This document shows, in pieces, positions 1 to 18,800 of a DNA stretch of 64,000 nt. The DNA comes from Oreocharis arfaki (lineage: Eukaryota > Chordata > Aves > Passeriformes > Paramythiidae), in the NCBI GenBank assembly GCA_013398015.1, contig VZRR01012727.1, positions 1 through 64,000 on the forward strand, read 5' to 3'. Each line of letters starts with the position of its first letter. Position 1 is the stretch's first letter. The notes below the pieces were generated by a model, which did no database searches, was not told the DNA's origin, and saw only the letters and a list, made by a program, of their open reading frames with translations. Both the position numbers and the translations under genes were made by a program.

Positions 1-65
1 GGGCGGCGGGGCTCGGCGCGGCGCGGAGCCGGCGCGGCGGGCCCCACGCGTGTCTGCTCTCCCAG

Positions 66-6788
<6,723 letters not shown>

Positions 6789-7255
6789 TGGCAGTGTGGT
6801 GCCCAGGCAGGGCTCCCGTGCTGCCAGGAACTCGGACACATGAAGGTTGATAGCTGGGACTAGTAGGGACTGGTCCTGTTTGCTCCGGCCCCGTGCAGAG
6901 GAGGATTTAACCCACTCGGTTCTTGGCCTGTTGTATGCTTCTATTTATATTTTAATTTAAAAACCAAACACTATGGATTCCCCTGCCACAAAGCACAGCT
7001 GTGGTGTTGCTCTTTGCACTCCAGGCTGTGGGCATTTATTTTTAAACATGTATATAGTAATAGTCCTTGTACATGCAGAGAGAAGATTTTTATGGTACAG
7101 GGCTGGGTTTAATCTTGAATTTTTATTTTTCTTAAATCTACACAACTATTTTTTTTTTAATAGGGTCCTTGCCATTGCCCATGTCCTCCCTTTTGGTCAT
7201 CCTTTGTATATTGCACAACTGGAAGCACCCAATTAAACTCTGAGTCCCTCCTGTT
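6789..7255 (+). terminator. UAP1: UAP1 3' UTR and poly(A) signal
   Basis: After the stop at 6786-6788 the sequence becomes AT-rich with long T runs, as expected of a 3' UTR. A variant signal ATTAAA lies at 7232-7237 and is followed by a GT-rich element around 7250-7275, a good cleavage configuration. A canonical AATAAA further on, at 8495-8500, might be a distal alternative end. Confidence 0.65.
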
Positions 7256-10101
7256 TGTCATCTGGTGGTGTTTGAGTGACAATGACTTTCCACCAAGAGG
7301 CTCATGGAGCAGAGAGCTGACTGCATCATGCCAAGTGCAAGGGTTGCTGCCTGGGGTGGCTGCAGACAGCTCCTCTGCTCTGCAGTACTCATTTGGGGTG
7401 TTCTGGAGGAAGCAGAGAGTTGCACCTTCTGCAAACAGTGGCAAGCCTTGAGCAGGTAGGGACAGGCAGGTGTGTTGCACTGCTGGCATGCTCAGAGTGA
7501 AACCAGCCGGGCACTGAGCCCTCCAGCAGTGCTTGTGCCCTGTATTTTTCCTGGAGGGGCTCTTTGGCGCCTGCAAGAGCCCACTGCCACGGAGTGTGGT
7601 GTCCTGATTCCCTCGGGCAGAGCAGCCCTGCTGCCTCCCCTCCTGTTGGGGAAGAAGGGTAGAGCTTGGCCTTGGGTAGGAACTCCTCTCTTGATCTTGA
7701 TGTGGTCACAGCCTCCCACTTGCCCCATGGCTGCCTGGGGAGGGATTTTCCCTTGCAGGGCTGGGAATGGGACCCAAACCACTCCCTCTGGGGGAAGTCA
7801 CCACGTCCACCCTGGGTGCAAAGGTGGCTGCTGGGCATCATAGGCTCAGACAAGTATTTGGTTCTCTGGGCGCTGTGCCTGGGCCACCAGGGCTGTGCGG
7901 GGTGTCCTGGCTGGCACTGTGCCTGCTGCTGGCTCACTGCAGGCTGGCTGGGCTGTGTGTGGCCGAGGCTTTGGCTTTTTGGCTTTGCGGACCACCAACT
8001 TTGCATTAGGTCTGGGGACAGAGCAACGGGGTGCTGGCTGCTGCCAAGTAATTTGAGCACCAATTCCAGGTAGCAGGAGGGGAGCAGAGCAGAGCTGGCT
8101 GGTGTTTGTGCTGGTGTGCACGTAGGGCAGCCTGTGCTTCTCCCTGCCAGCTGATCTGGGGCAGCGCATGGGGTGCTGCTCTGACCTGCTCCCTCCCAGC
8201 CCGGAGGAAGCTGTGCCCTGCCTCTGTCACCCTGGGCAGGTCACCCTGGGCAGTCCTGGCTCAGCTGGTGCTGCAGCCCCTCTCTGGTGGCAGTGGTGAG
8301 GGTCGTCAGTGTCTGCTGTGGGCAGTGGGTGGCTTGTTTGGAGCCTCCAGGCTTGGGAGTATGGCAAAGATGTTGGATTAGGAGCAAGGCTACAGCCCTG
8401 GGGCTTTGGGGTGTCTAGTGGGACAGGAAAGCCTTTTTGGGAGTTGCTGGCCTGCTGCCAGGGGTGCTACTTCCATCCCATAGTGTGAGAGTGGAATAAA
8501 ATACTGCCAAAACAGTCTGGAAAAAAAAATTTGAAAAGTTCTTTAATTGTGGTTTTTGCTGTTACACAAAAATTAGCGTGAGCCCATTATTGTTATTTTC
8601 TCCCTGCCGGGTTGTGTAGCCAGTCGCCGCCATGCCAAGCTAGTGCCTGGAAATGATGTCAAGCCCCCAGCTCCGCATGGAGCTCGGGGAGCTGGAGCAC
8701 TGAGCCCGTGCCCTGTGCCCTGTGCCAGGCAGGTTGGCTTCTGGCCACTGTCCTGGCCATGCGTGCCCATGCAGGAGTCTCAAACCCTGCCCCCAGGGGC
8801 CCAGAGAGGGGTAGCCCATGTGGGACCCTCTGGGCCAGCTTTGGGGTCTTGTGTAGTGTCCCCATTGCCCGCATTTTGGGGGTGTCCCACCCGGCCCCAC
8901 AGTGTAGGGGAAGGGTCTTGGGCACACGTGCCATGCCACAGCCATGGGGCAAGCGTTGGAAAGTGAAACGTTGCCTATTACTTTAAGTTCCCTTGCTGGC
9001 CACGGGGACTTTTTTATTTTTTCTATTGCGCTATGAATGGGTTTTGCTGTAAATTACAGCTTTGCACACATTCCCTCGGGCCGAGGAAAATAACCTCTGC
9101 CGAAATGCCAGCCCAGATCGCTGACTGGCTCCCCCTCTCCGCTCCCTAATTGAAACCAAATGTGCGAGATGTAGGATTGTGGGATTTCTGGCCGGGTCCC
9201 AGGAATCTGCAGAATGTGAGCGAGCTCCCAGAGGCATCTTGCATCAGCCCGGGGAAGTTTGCTCCTTGCCTGGCTCCCCCGGCCAGGGCAAGGGGCGAGG
9301 AGCCCACCCGCCCTTGACTGCTGCCCCGCTCTGGTGAGTCGCTCTCGGCTGTGTGGGGAGGTGTTGGACCCTCCTAGGCTTGGGGTTTTGGGGGGATAGG
9401 GGTCAAGCGAGCTCCGCGGCAGAGCCCAGGCAGAGGGGCTGCAGTGTGGGTCTGCCTGGGATGGGTCTGGGCAGCAGCAGGGCAGTGTCCTCACTCGGGG
9501 AGGTGACAACTGACCCCTTTTTGTCAGTTGACCCCCCAGTGCCAGCGTTTCCCCCTGTGCCTCGTGCCAGGCCGGCGTTTCCTGGTGTCCCGCCTCAGCT
9601 CCCGCCTATGTGTCTGTTGGCACAGCTGGCGGCAGTGCTGGTCAGCCAGAGAGGCCTTGCTGTCCCCAGGGTCCTCCAGCCAGGCACCAGGTCACGCTGC
9701 CGAGGGGAACACAAGGCCACTGCTCCGGTGCTCGTGAGCATCATGCCCCAGTGCTGGTGCTGGGCACCCACTGGTGGCTTCCCAGCCCCCGGGTGCGTTG
9801 GAGCGATGCTGTGGAGCCCTGCTCTGTGGTGGCATGATGCCGTGGCACGGAGCATGGAGCAGGGCTGGGAATTCTCGGCTGGAGGGGAGCACTGCTGGAT
9901 GCAGCACCCACGGGATGGGTTCCCCGGCCCCTAGCTGTGCTCCTGGCAGGTCTGTGCAGGGCAGCTGGAGCCATGGGGACACGCTGGCTGCTCCTCGCAC
10001 TCCAGACGGCTGCGATGCCCCAGGCTGAGCTAGCGAGCCCGTGTCTGGGGAGGCGCTTGCTGCTGCAGAAAATGGGGCTGCATCCAGCCCAGAGAAGGTC
10101 T

Positions 10102-10203
10102 AAAATGGCATTTTTGGAAGGGAGGAGGACTACGGGTCCCGGCATGCTGCACTGTGCTCCCGCCAAGGCTGTGCCGGCGGCACGGCATGCTGGGGGCTGT
10201 AGT
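10102..10203. promoter_or_regulatory. Paired inverted ZNF143/SBS-like motifs with a YY1-like site
   Basis: At 10129-10154 the sequence runs ACTACGGGTCCCGGCATGC, close to the ZNF143/Staf consensus ACTACAATTCCCAGCATGC. At 10183-10203 the same motif occurs in reverse orientation (complement reads ACTACAGCCCCCAGCATGCC). An AAAATGGC YY1-like core lies at 10102-10109. Such sites are typical of housekeeping or bidirectional promoters and of chromatin-loop anchors. Occupancy is an inference. Confidence 0.5.
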
Positions 10204-10493
10204 GCCAGCTGGGGCAGGGATCCTGAACCCCCTTATCCCAGCTCCCTTGGGCCAGGGTCACAGGGAGCCTGTCGTTGCTCCAGGACATTCCCTGAGTGCG
10301 GCCTTGATGTGTTCCACCCGCCTGCCATATCAGCAGGACGGGAGCCCCAGCCCTGTGTGAGCACAGGGGCTCTGCAGCAGGAGCCCTTGAAGTCCTGGGA
10401 GCCTCGTGTCCAGGACCTGGTTTAGTTTTTCCCCCAGTTATTTCCCTTGGTTGTTTTGGTAGAATAAGGAAGGAGGGAAATAAAAAGGGAAAA

Positions 10494-10523
10494 CAAAAAA
10501 ANAAAAAAAAAAAAAAAAAAAAG
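10494..10523 (+). repeat. A-homopolymer tract containing one N
   Basis: About 30 bases are nearly all A, with a single ambiguous base at 10502, preceded by purine-rich sequence. This is most likely an ordinary homopolymer that the assembler could not resolve. No target-site duplication or upstream retrocopy was recognised. Confidence 0.7.
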
Positions 10524-12420
10524 CAGCAGCAGAGGGAAACTCAAAGCCCAGGCGAAACCAGGGAGGAGCTCCAAAAACTCTCTGCACTAAAACTTTCCAG
10601 TGATTGAAAATTTTCAGCAAACATTTTCAGTCAAAACCTTGCAAAGCCATCCCTTTTGCAGGGCTGGTGGAACAAAACTGATTTCCAGCTGGGCTGCCAA
10701 TAGTGCCCGTGTGTTTGACCGTGTGTCCTTTAGCCCCCAGCCTTGTGGCCTGAGTCACTGTCCCCACACCGTCCCCCAGCCCCACTCCCCTGAGGAGCCA
10801 TGAGCACTTCCCAATGGCTATGTGGGGATAATTTTCCTATATTGGACTAAATGTAAATGCATTCCCTGCAGGAGATTACAGCATCTGGTATCCTGATGCT
10901 TAGAGTTTGCTCAGCCTGAAAGAATAGTGGGGAAAAAATATCCCTGGATATTTTTTGGAATGCAGAAGGAAATTAAGATTTTAATGTTGGGGGGAACTGG
11001 CCATCATCAAATGCAGGAACCTCCTGTGTGTGCCTCTTGGCAATACAGCTGGAATTCCCAGTTGCAGCTGAGTTAGTTGCAACTAACTACAGTTTCCCAG
11101 CTGGGAATAGGGGGAAAAAAACCCCAACCATATATGTGTTTTTCAAAGAAAAAAAAATTAGAAAAAAGGGGGAGGGGGGGAACCATCCCAAGTGCAGGTG
11201 TTTACTTGTGCCTCCTGCAGAGCTTGTTTGGCAGAGTCCCCCAGGAATCCAGCAAGGTGCTGTGGGGTGCACAGATCCTCTAGCAGAGTGCAGGTGGCAG
11301 CTCCTGGGGTTTTGCTCTCCCCTTGGATGCTGGTGGGGCCACAGCAAGGCCCAGTCTTGATCCTGCCATGCCAAACCCCAGCTTTGGCAGTGACCAGGGC
11401 CATATCCAGCACCTCCCAGCTGGCTTTGTGGGATGTGGGCATGTGATATGTAGCAGCTGGTTTGGGTGGATTGGGCTTTTCTTTTGGTGGTGGGGACACG
11501 GCAGTGGGGCGATGCAGGGACACAACCAGGCATTCACCTGCAGGGTCAGCAGTGCTGGGCTGGTTCAAGGATGTGCCAGCCAGGACAGACATCCCTGGTG
11601 CAGTGGGCTTGGCTGGGGTTTACCCCAGTAGCCAGGCCCCATTTGGCCAGGAGCTGTGGTCCCTTCAACCCCCAGGTTAGTAGGTTGTTCTCTCAAAGGT
11701 TGATGTGCGTTTAAACTAGATTAAAACAGCCTTTTTTAATAGAAAGAGAACTAATCGCATCTGATGCTGGTGTGAAGTGTCCTCTTGGCAAATAAGGGGA
11801 GCTCGGGGAGCCTGGGGCAGGGCTGGTGACGTTTAGGGGTGTCCCTGGTGCATCCCCCAGCACGGTGCTGAGCCCCATGGTGGTTACCCAGAGGTGTGTG
11901 GGCATAGTGGGAGCTGCTCGGGCTCTGGGGGCTCCTGGCAGCTGAGGGCTGGCTGGAGCCGAGGCGATGGCTGTGGTGACAGCCCTGGCACAAGGGCAGG
12001 CACATCCTGGGGAGTCGCCCTTGCGCCGTGGGCTGACCCCTCCGAGGACCCCCGGCAGCACCGGCCCTGTTTCTCCCCGTGCTGCGGGCCGAGCCCCATT
12101 CCCAGGACCCCCCGGTCCCCTCCAGCCCCATCCCACGCTCCCCTCGAGGCAGCGGGCGCAAGCTGGCTCCCACAGCCTCTGTCACACCTTTGTGTGTCAC
12201 ACGTGTCCCTGGCATCCGCTCTGCCACGGGGAGCCGTCACAGTGAATGCGCTGTAAATCTCGGGTGATTATCTGCTCTCCTCTCTCCGGAGCCAGCAGGC
12301 AGGGAAACCGCTCCAGCACCCTGCTATTACTGTCTTATTGTTGTGCAACTTCTTCCCTTCAAAGGCGGCCGAGGGTGGGCGGCCCAGGCAGAGCCTCTGT
12401 GCCCTGCGGTGCAGGCAGCC

Positions 12421-12600
12421 AGCGCTGGCCCAGGGCAGAGCGCTGGCCCAGGGCAGAGCGCTGGCCCAGGGCAGAGCGCTGGCCCAGGGCAGAGCGCTGG
12501 CCCAGGGCAGAGCGCTGGCCCAGGGCAGAGCGCTGGCCCAGGGCAGAGCGCTGGCCCAGGGCAGAGCGCTGGCCCAGGGCAGAGCGCTGGCCCAGGGCAG
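12421..12600. repeat. Perfect 18-bp minisatellite, ten copies
   Basis: Ten consecutive identical units of AGCGCTGGCCCAGGGCAG occupy 180 bp, with a decayed eleventh start at 12601. Because 18 is a multiple of three, the array stays open in several frames on both strands and creates false reading frames of 120-290 residues. Each unit contains GCCCAGGGC, which fits the AP-2 consensus GCCNNNGGC. The array lies about 270 bp upstream of the first DDR2 coding exon. Confidence 0.95.
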
Positions 12601-12875
12601 AGCGCAGGGAGCTTCCCGCGGGTCCTGCGGCCGTTCCACGTGGATGTGGCACACCATGGCTCCCAGGGGTGGTGGCCGGCATCCCTGTGGCCGCCACCGC
12701 AGAGCTGAGGTCCGCGGCTCTGTTCCTCCTCCGAGGCTGAGGGGGGGACACGGGGTCTCGTGCAGGGGAAGTGCTCCCATGCTCAGCCGGCTGCCCCAAG
12801 CGGGGCTGCTGTTTGCCCACTCCTCGGCTGCCCCAGCGTGATGAGCCCTGGCTCTGTCTCCACAGGACTGCGGAC

Positions 12876-15800
12876 ATGCCGGCCACCCCCAGACCGGCCC
12901 TGCTGCCCCTGCTGCCCCTGCTGCTGCTGCATATCCCACAGGCTGCGAGAGCCCAGGTCAACCCCGGTAAGTGAGACAGGGACCAGGTGGCTGCAGGTGC
13001 CATAATTTCATTTCCCTGGTCTCTGCTCCTGCCAGATGGCCAAGTTTGGGCTCGAGTAATCTCCATCATCTCTGGGGCTTTCCCAGCTCTGGGAGCAGAG
13101 TGTGACGGCCCCCAAAGCCTACACCTCACTTGGGCACCTGCAGTGACCGGCAGAGCTCCTTCCGTGTGCCACGGGCGCTGTGCTGCCGCTGGCAGCTGGT
13201 GGGGTGCTGGACATGGCAAAGCACTACGGCCAGAGCCCTGGGCTCTGAGTGGGGCCCTTCCCCTGGGGGCTCACTGAGGCTGGAGGCTGCCAGGTGCCAG
13301 GGTGTTGTTTTCTGTGCTGGGCTGTGCCTTCTCTGGAGGTTTTGCAGCAAACCAAGGCTGGCTTTAGGGAAGTGGCTTGACTGGGTGCCTGGCTTCTCCT
13401 CAGAAACCACAACACTGCACTGGCCGGCAGCAGAAGTGTGTTTAGATGGCTGTTCCTGCAGGGCTCAGCCCCATCCTGTGCTGCAGGGATGGACAGAGCC
13501 CAGGTTTTCCCAGGGTTTCCCTGGGGTTTCCCCAGGGAGTCCCTGTAACAAGTCCCTTCAAAGGCTTCTTCCATCCGTGGGAGGAGTTAGCTGGGTCTTC
13601 CCCAGAGGTTGCATGGTGCTTACTTGGGGAGGCAATCCTGCTTCTCCTGCAGATGTCTATGGCTGGCAGAATTGGATTTGCATTGCCAGGGCTGTTATTA
13701 CCAAGACAAAAAAACTAGGCTGGCTCCTTGCTTGGCAAGAATTAAATGGGAATTCAGTGGGAGCTGTGCTCTGCAGAGCATCATGAGTGGGAGAGCAGGG
13801 GACAAGAAGAGACGCTCCCACTGTGCCACTGCTCGTGATGCGCTCATCCCCCTGCCTGACATAGGATGTGGTCCTGGTGTGAGGTGTCCCGGGGGTGGTG
13901 GCACAATGGGATGTGAGTTCTTTGCCGGTGCAGTGCCAGGCGAGCCAGGGTAAGAGGTGGCCCAGGCACAGTGTCCTGCCTGGTGCTTGCCACCTCAGTG
14001 CGGGTGTTTGCTCGGGGTGGTATGTGGAGGGAGCGCGGTGGGCTGGAGCCGGCAGCCAGACAGTAAACATGGCAAAACAAGCCGCCCTTTCAGCAGTGCT
14101 CTTGGCAGCCAGGCGTGAAAAAATAACTCCTGTGAAGCAGCAAGGATGCGGTGCTGAGGGAGTCGGCTGCCACTCGGGGGTGCAGCCCGCCTGCCACCCC
14201 GGGTACTTTTCCACTCGCAGCCAGGCTGGGAGCAGGGCTGCTTATGGGAGCTGAGGGGTCAGCAGGGAGGACGAGTGCCTCTCTTTGGCACACTTACTTG
14301 TTCCCCCAGGCAGGGACAGGGAGCAGCGGGGCAGCATGGCACAGTTGCTGTCAGTGAGGTTTCTGGGCAAGTGACCTCCGGACTGAGCCCTCTGGAGCAT
14401 GGGGACAGCAGTGCCAGCTCAGAGGCTGTCAACCACAGCCAAGATCCCTGGGGACAGGGCCCGGTGTGCCCGTCAGCCCTTGGAGCGCCGCCTCCTCTTC
14501 TTCCCCCTTCCCTTCGAGCTGGGCTGGCACGTGCTTCTGGCCAGAGGCTCCATTTGACTGGGAAGGTGCCTGCTTTGGCAGGACTGTCCCGTCCTTGCTT
14601 TGTCCTCTCTCTGCAACCCAGAGGGATGGAGAGTGCTGCCCTGGGGCTGCAGTGCCCAGGGCACAGTGTATGTGGCCCAGCCCAGGCCATTTTCAGCTGG
14701 GCTGGGGAGCCAAGGAGGGGTTCCCTCCTGCTCAGCGCCCTGGCGGTCTCATTGCAGCGGTGTGTCGGTACCCCTTGGGAATGTCGGGTGGGCACATCCC
14801 TGACGAGGACATCTCAGCCTCCAGCCACTGGTCTGACTCCACGGCTGCCAAGTACGGACGGTGAGTGTGGGCACCTTCCTCCAACAGCCACGGCAGGGCT
14901 GGGCTGGCATGGAGGGACAAGGGGGACATAGGGCTGGCCTCGGCCACCTGCAAACAGCTTCTCCACTGTGGGCTCGCAGGCTGGACTCGGAGGGTGGCGA
15001 TGGAGCCTGGTGCCCCAAGACGGCCGTGGAGCCAAATGACCTGAAGGAGTTCCTGCAGATTGAACTGCACGCCCTGCACTTCATCACGCTGGTGGGCACC
15101 CAGGGACGCCACGCCAAGGGCCACGGCAATGAGTTTGCCCCCATGTATAAAATAAACTACAGCCGGGATGGCAGCCGCTGGATCTCTTGGAGGAACCGGC
15201 ATGGGAAGCAGGTGAGGAGGCGGGTGAGGGCTGCATTTGATAGTGGGTGAGCAGGCTCCTCCTGCCTATCCCCACTGTGCTCCTCTTTCTCCAGGTGCTG
15301 GATGGAAACACCAACACCTACGACATCGTCCTCAAGGACCTGGAGCCGCCCCTTATTGCCCGCTTTGTGCGCTTCATCCCTGTCACTGACCACTCCATGA
15401 GCGTCTGCCTGCGCGTGGAGCTGTATGGCTGTGTCTGGCTGGGTGGGTGATCCGGTCCTGTGCCTGCCCCCGTGTCCCCAGCGCCCACCTGGGGTGCTGG
15501 CCATCCCAGTGGGAGCTGTCTGTCCTGCAGCACTGGGGATTGGCGGGGTGACCACGCACTCACCCTTCCCTCCCTGCAGATGGGCTGGTGTCCTACAATG
15601 CACCAGTCGGGCAGCAGCTCATCCTTCCCGGGGGCACCGTCATCTACCTGAACGACTCGGTGTACGATGGGGCCTTTGGGTACAGGTGAGGACTGGGTGC
15701 CATGTGGGCAGCAGGAGAGGGGGCTGTTTCTTCCCTGCATTGTCAGGCCGATGTGCTGATCCTCAGCAGAGCAAATGCTTGTGGTGTCCTTGAGGTGGGG

Positions 15801-18800
15801 GACATGGCCAGCCTGGGGAGGCTGCACATCATGAGGGGGACAGTGTGATGGGGAAAGCAGCCCCAGCCCTCCTCTTGGACTTGCTCTAGCTGCACCACAT
15901 GTTCAGCACCCCACAGCCTTTTCCACAGAGAGCATCAAGAACAAAATGCCCCCCAGAGCGTCCCAGCGCCTGTGAGGAGCTGCTGGGCAGTGCTGGGTGG
16001 TGGCAGGTTAGTGGGGTTGACGAGACTCACGCTCCTTCTGTCCCCTTGCACGTGCCAGCATGACAGAGGGCCTGGGCCAGCTGACGGATGGGGTGTCGGG
16101 GCTAGACGACTTCACGCAAACCCACGAGTACCACGTCTGGCCGGGCTACGACTACGTGGGCTGGCGCAACGAGAGCACGGCTGGCGGCTACGTGGAGATC
16201 ACCTTCGAGTTCGACCGCATCAGGAACTTCACTGCCATGAAGGTCCACACCCCCCTGCCCTGTCACCTGTCCCCGTGCCCCTCGGTGGCCGTGCTGACGG
16301 GCTGCCCCACAGGTCCACTGCAACAACATGTTCGCCAAAGGGGTGAAGATCTTCAAGGAGGTGCAGTGCTACTTCCGCGCCGACGCCAGCGAGTGGGAGC
16401 CCAGCGCCGTCTCCTCGGTGCTGGTGCTGGACGATGTGAACCCCAGCGCCCGTTTCGTCACCGTGCCCCTGCTCCACCGCATGGCCAGTGCCATCAAGTG
16501 CCAGTACTACTTCGCTGACACCTGGATGATGTTCAGCGAGATCACCTTCCAGTCAGGTACCTGTTGCCATGAGCCTTGTGGGGACCAGGCCCCCCTGGGT
16601 GGGGGGCTCAAGGAGAGAGTGGGGCTGTGGGGCACCCACACCCCCAACCCTGATGTTCTCTTCTCCCTGGCCAGACGCAGCCATGTACAACAACTCGGTG
16701 CCCCCTGCCGAGGCACCCATGGTCCCCACCACTTATGGTAAGGCAAGGGAAGCATGTCACCCTGTGCTGGGTGGGGGGCTGTTCCCCATCCCATGGAGGA
16801 AAGGGGCAGGGGTCTCCCCACGCCCCACTGTGACTAGCTCTTGCTGTCCCCTTCTCCGGCCAGACCCCACACTCAAGGTAGACGACAGCAACACACGCAT
16901 CCTGATCGGGTGCCTGGTGGCCATCATCTTCATCCTGGTGGCCATCATTGTCATCATACTGTGGCGGCAGTTCTGGCAGAAGATGCTGGAGAAGGTGGGC
17001 AAGCATGGTGTGGCTGGTGAGGTGCCCTAGGGCAGGGGCTCATTCTGGGCACGTTCTTCTGGGAGCTCAGCATGGAGAAAACAGACCCCATGCAAGGGCT
17101 GATGCTCCCTTCCCTCTTCAGAAAGGTTGTGCTTTGCACCCATCTCCCAAGCAAAGGGACTTAGCTGAGCAGGGTGGTGGCTTTGGGACTTGCCTGTTTG
17201 TCCATGCCTCTGTCCTGAAGCTGATCTGGGGAAGAGGAGCCTGGCTATGGAGGGTTCTCACCACAGGCACCACCTAACCAAGGTCACTCACAGAAGTGGT
17301 GAAGCCAAACCCTTCCCCATAGAGGCAGACAAGAGAAGGGGGGAACATGAGGACAAACCCAGGTGGGTGTTGTGGCCTGGGGACAAGGCACTAGAGAGGA
17401 GGTTTGGGCACATCCTTGGTACCATGGAACACAAGAGACCCCATCCCGTCCACGTTGTGGGGAACCCCACCTCTCTCCTCCCTTGCCCCGCTGTCACAGG
17501 CATCACGGAGGATGCTGGATGATGAAATGACCGTCAGCCTCTCCCTGCCCAGCGAATCCAGCATGTTCAACCACAACCGCTCCTCCTCATCCAGCGAGCA
17601 GGAGTCCAGCTCCACCTACGATCGCATCTTCCCCCTGGGACCCGACTACCAGGAGCCCTCCCGCCTGATCCGCAAGCTGCCCGAGTTCACCTCGGGGGAG
17701 GAGGACACAGGTGAGAGCCAGGACACCCCGCATGTTCAGAGCCGTCTACCATGCCTGAGCCTGCTGCAGTCCCCTCTCCCCAGCCCCAGATTTTGGCCAT
17801 TCTCCAAACATTTTGTCACAGAGGGGAGAGGCCGCACAAGCCTCTATGTACCCCACACAAAGGTCACACAAAGGCTGTCACTGAGAGCCATTGCCAGCAT
17901 CCACTGCCAGACTAAGTTGTGTCCCACTGTCACCCTTGGGATACTCTGGCACCTCTTCCTCTGTGATCTGGAGGTCAGGCATTGATCTCTGCTTGTCTAG
18001 TGCTCAGGTTGGTGTGTTTGCCATTGCTGGGGAAGGAGTGGAGCAGCCCGCGATGCCTGCAGGAATGCAGCCCTGTGGGGCAGTGTGGGGGCTCTGGGGA
18101 GGGCAGGGACGGAGTGTGAGCGCCCTCCAGGGAGCAGAGGGTGCAGGGCAGGACACCCACGGCAGGGCTGGCCCCGCTGTGTCCCCCCAGGCTGCAGTGG
18201 CCCCGCGAAGCCATCCCAGGTCAGCGTCCCCGAGGGTGTTCCGCACTACGCCGAGGCCGACATTGTGAACCTGCAGGGTGTGACAGGCGGCAACACCTAC
18301 TCAGTGCCAGCCCTCACCATGGACCTGCTCTCCGGCAAGGATGTGGCTGTCGAGGAGTTCCCCAGGAAGCTGCTGACCTTCAAGGAGAAGCTGGGGGAAG
18401 GCCAGTTTGGGGAGGTGAGCAGGAACTGGGCCTGCCCCGAGCAGGGCTCAGGCAAAGCTCTTCCCCGTTCGCAGGGGTGGTGGAGGACTGGCTGTGAGCT
18501 GAGGTAATGGCTGCCCTTTGGTCCCCCAGGTTCACCTCTGTGAAGTGGAGGGGATGGAGAAGTTCACGGGGAAGGACTTTGCCCTGGAGGGCTTGGATGG
18601 CAGCTCCGACCGCCCCGTGCTGGTGGCTGTGAAGATGCTGCGGGCAGATGCCAACAAGAATGCCAGGTAGGGGCTGAGGGGTGCACACAGCCCAGCACTG
18701 CCCCCCATGCAGAGCCTCACCAGCAGAGCTGGGATGCTTGGAAAGCATCTCCTGTCTCCATCAGCTGTATGCTCAGTGCAGCTGCAAGGACCACACATCT

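Larger units (their letters stand above)
7256..12865. other. Intergenic region between UAP1 and DDR2 (probably includes DDR2 leader exons)
   Basis: No coding exon was recognised. Open frames here are short or arise from GC bias and tandem repeats. The stretch holds an AATAAA at 8495-8500, a candidate leader exon ending at 9333, paired ZNF143-like sites at 10129-10203, an interrupted A-tract at 10494-10523 with one N, and the 18-bp tandem repeat at 12421-12600. Human DDR2 has untranslated 5' exons, so some of this is probably transcribed as DDR2 leader and intron. Confidence 0.6.

Noticed and set aside
10494..10523. Poly(A) tail of a processed retrocopy
   Set aside because: No gene-like sequence upstream and no target-site duplication seen.
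12246..13219. Long frames on both strands (up to 286 residues) with six-residue repeats
   Set aside because: They are produced by the 18-bp tandem array, whose unit length is a multiple of three; no splice or domain support.
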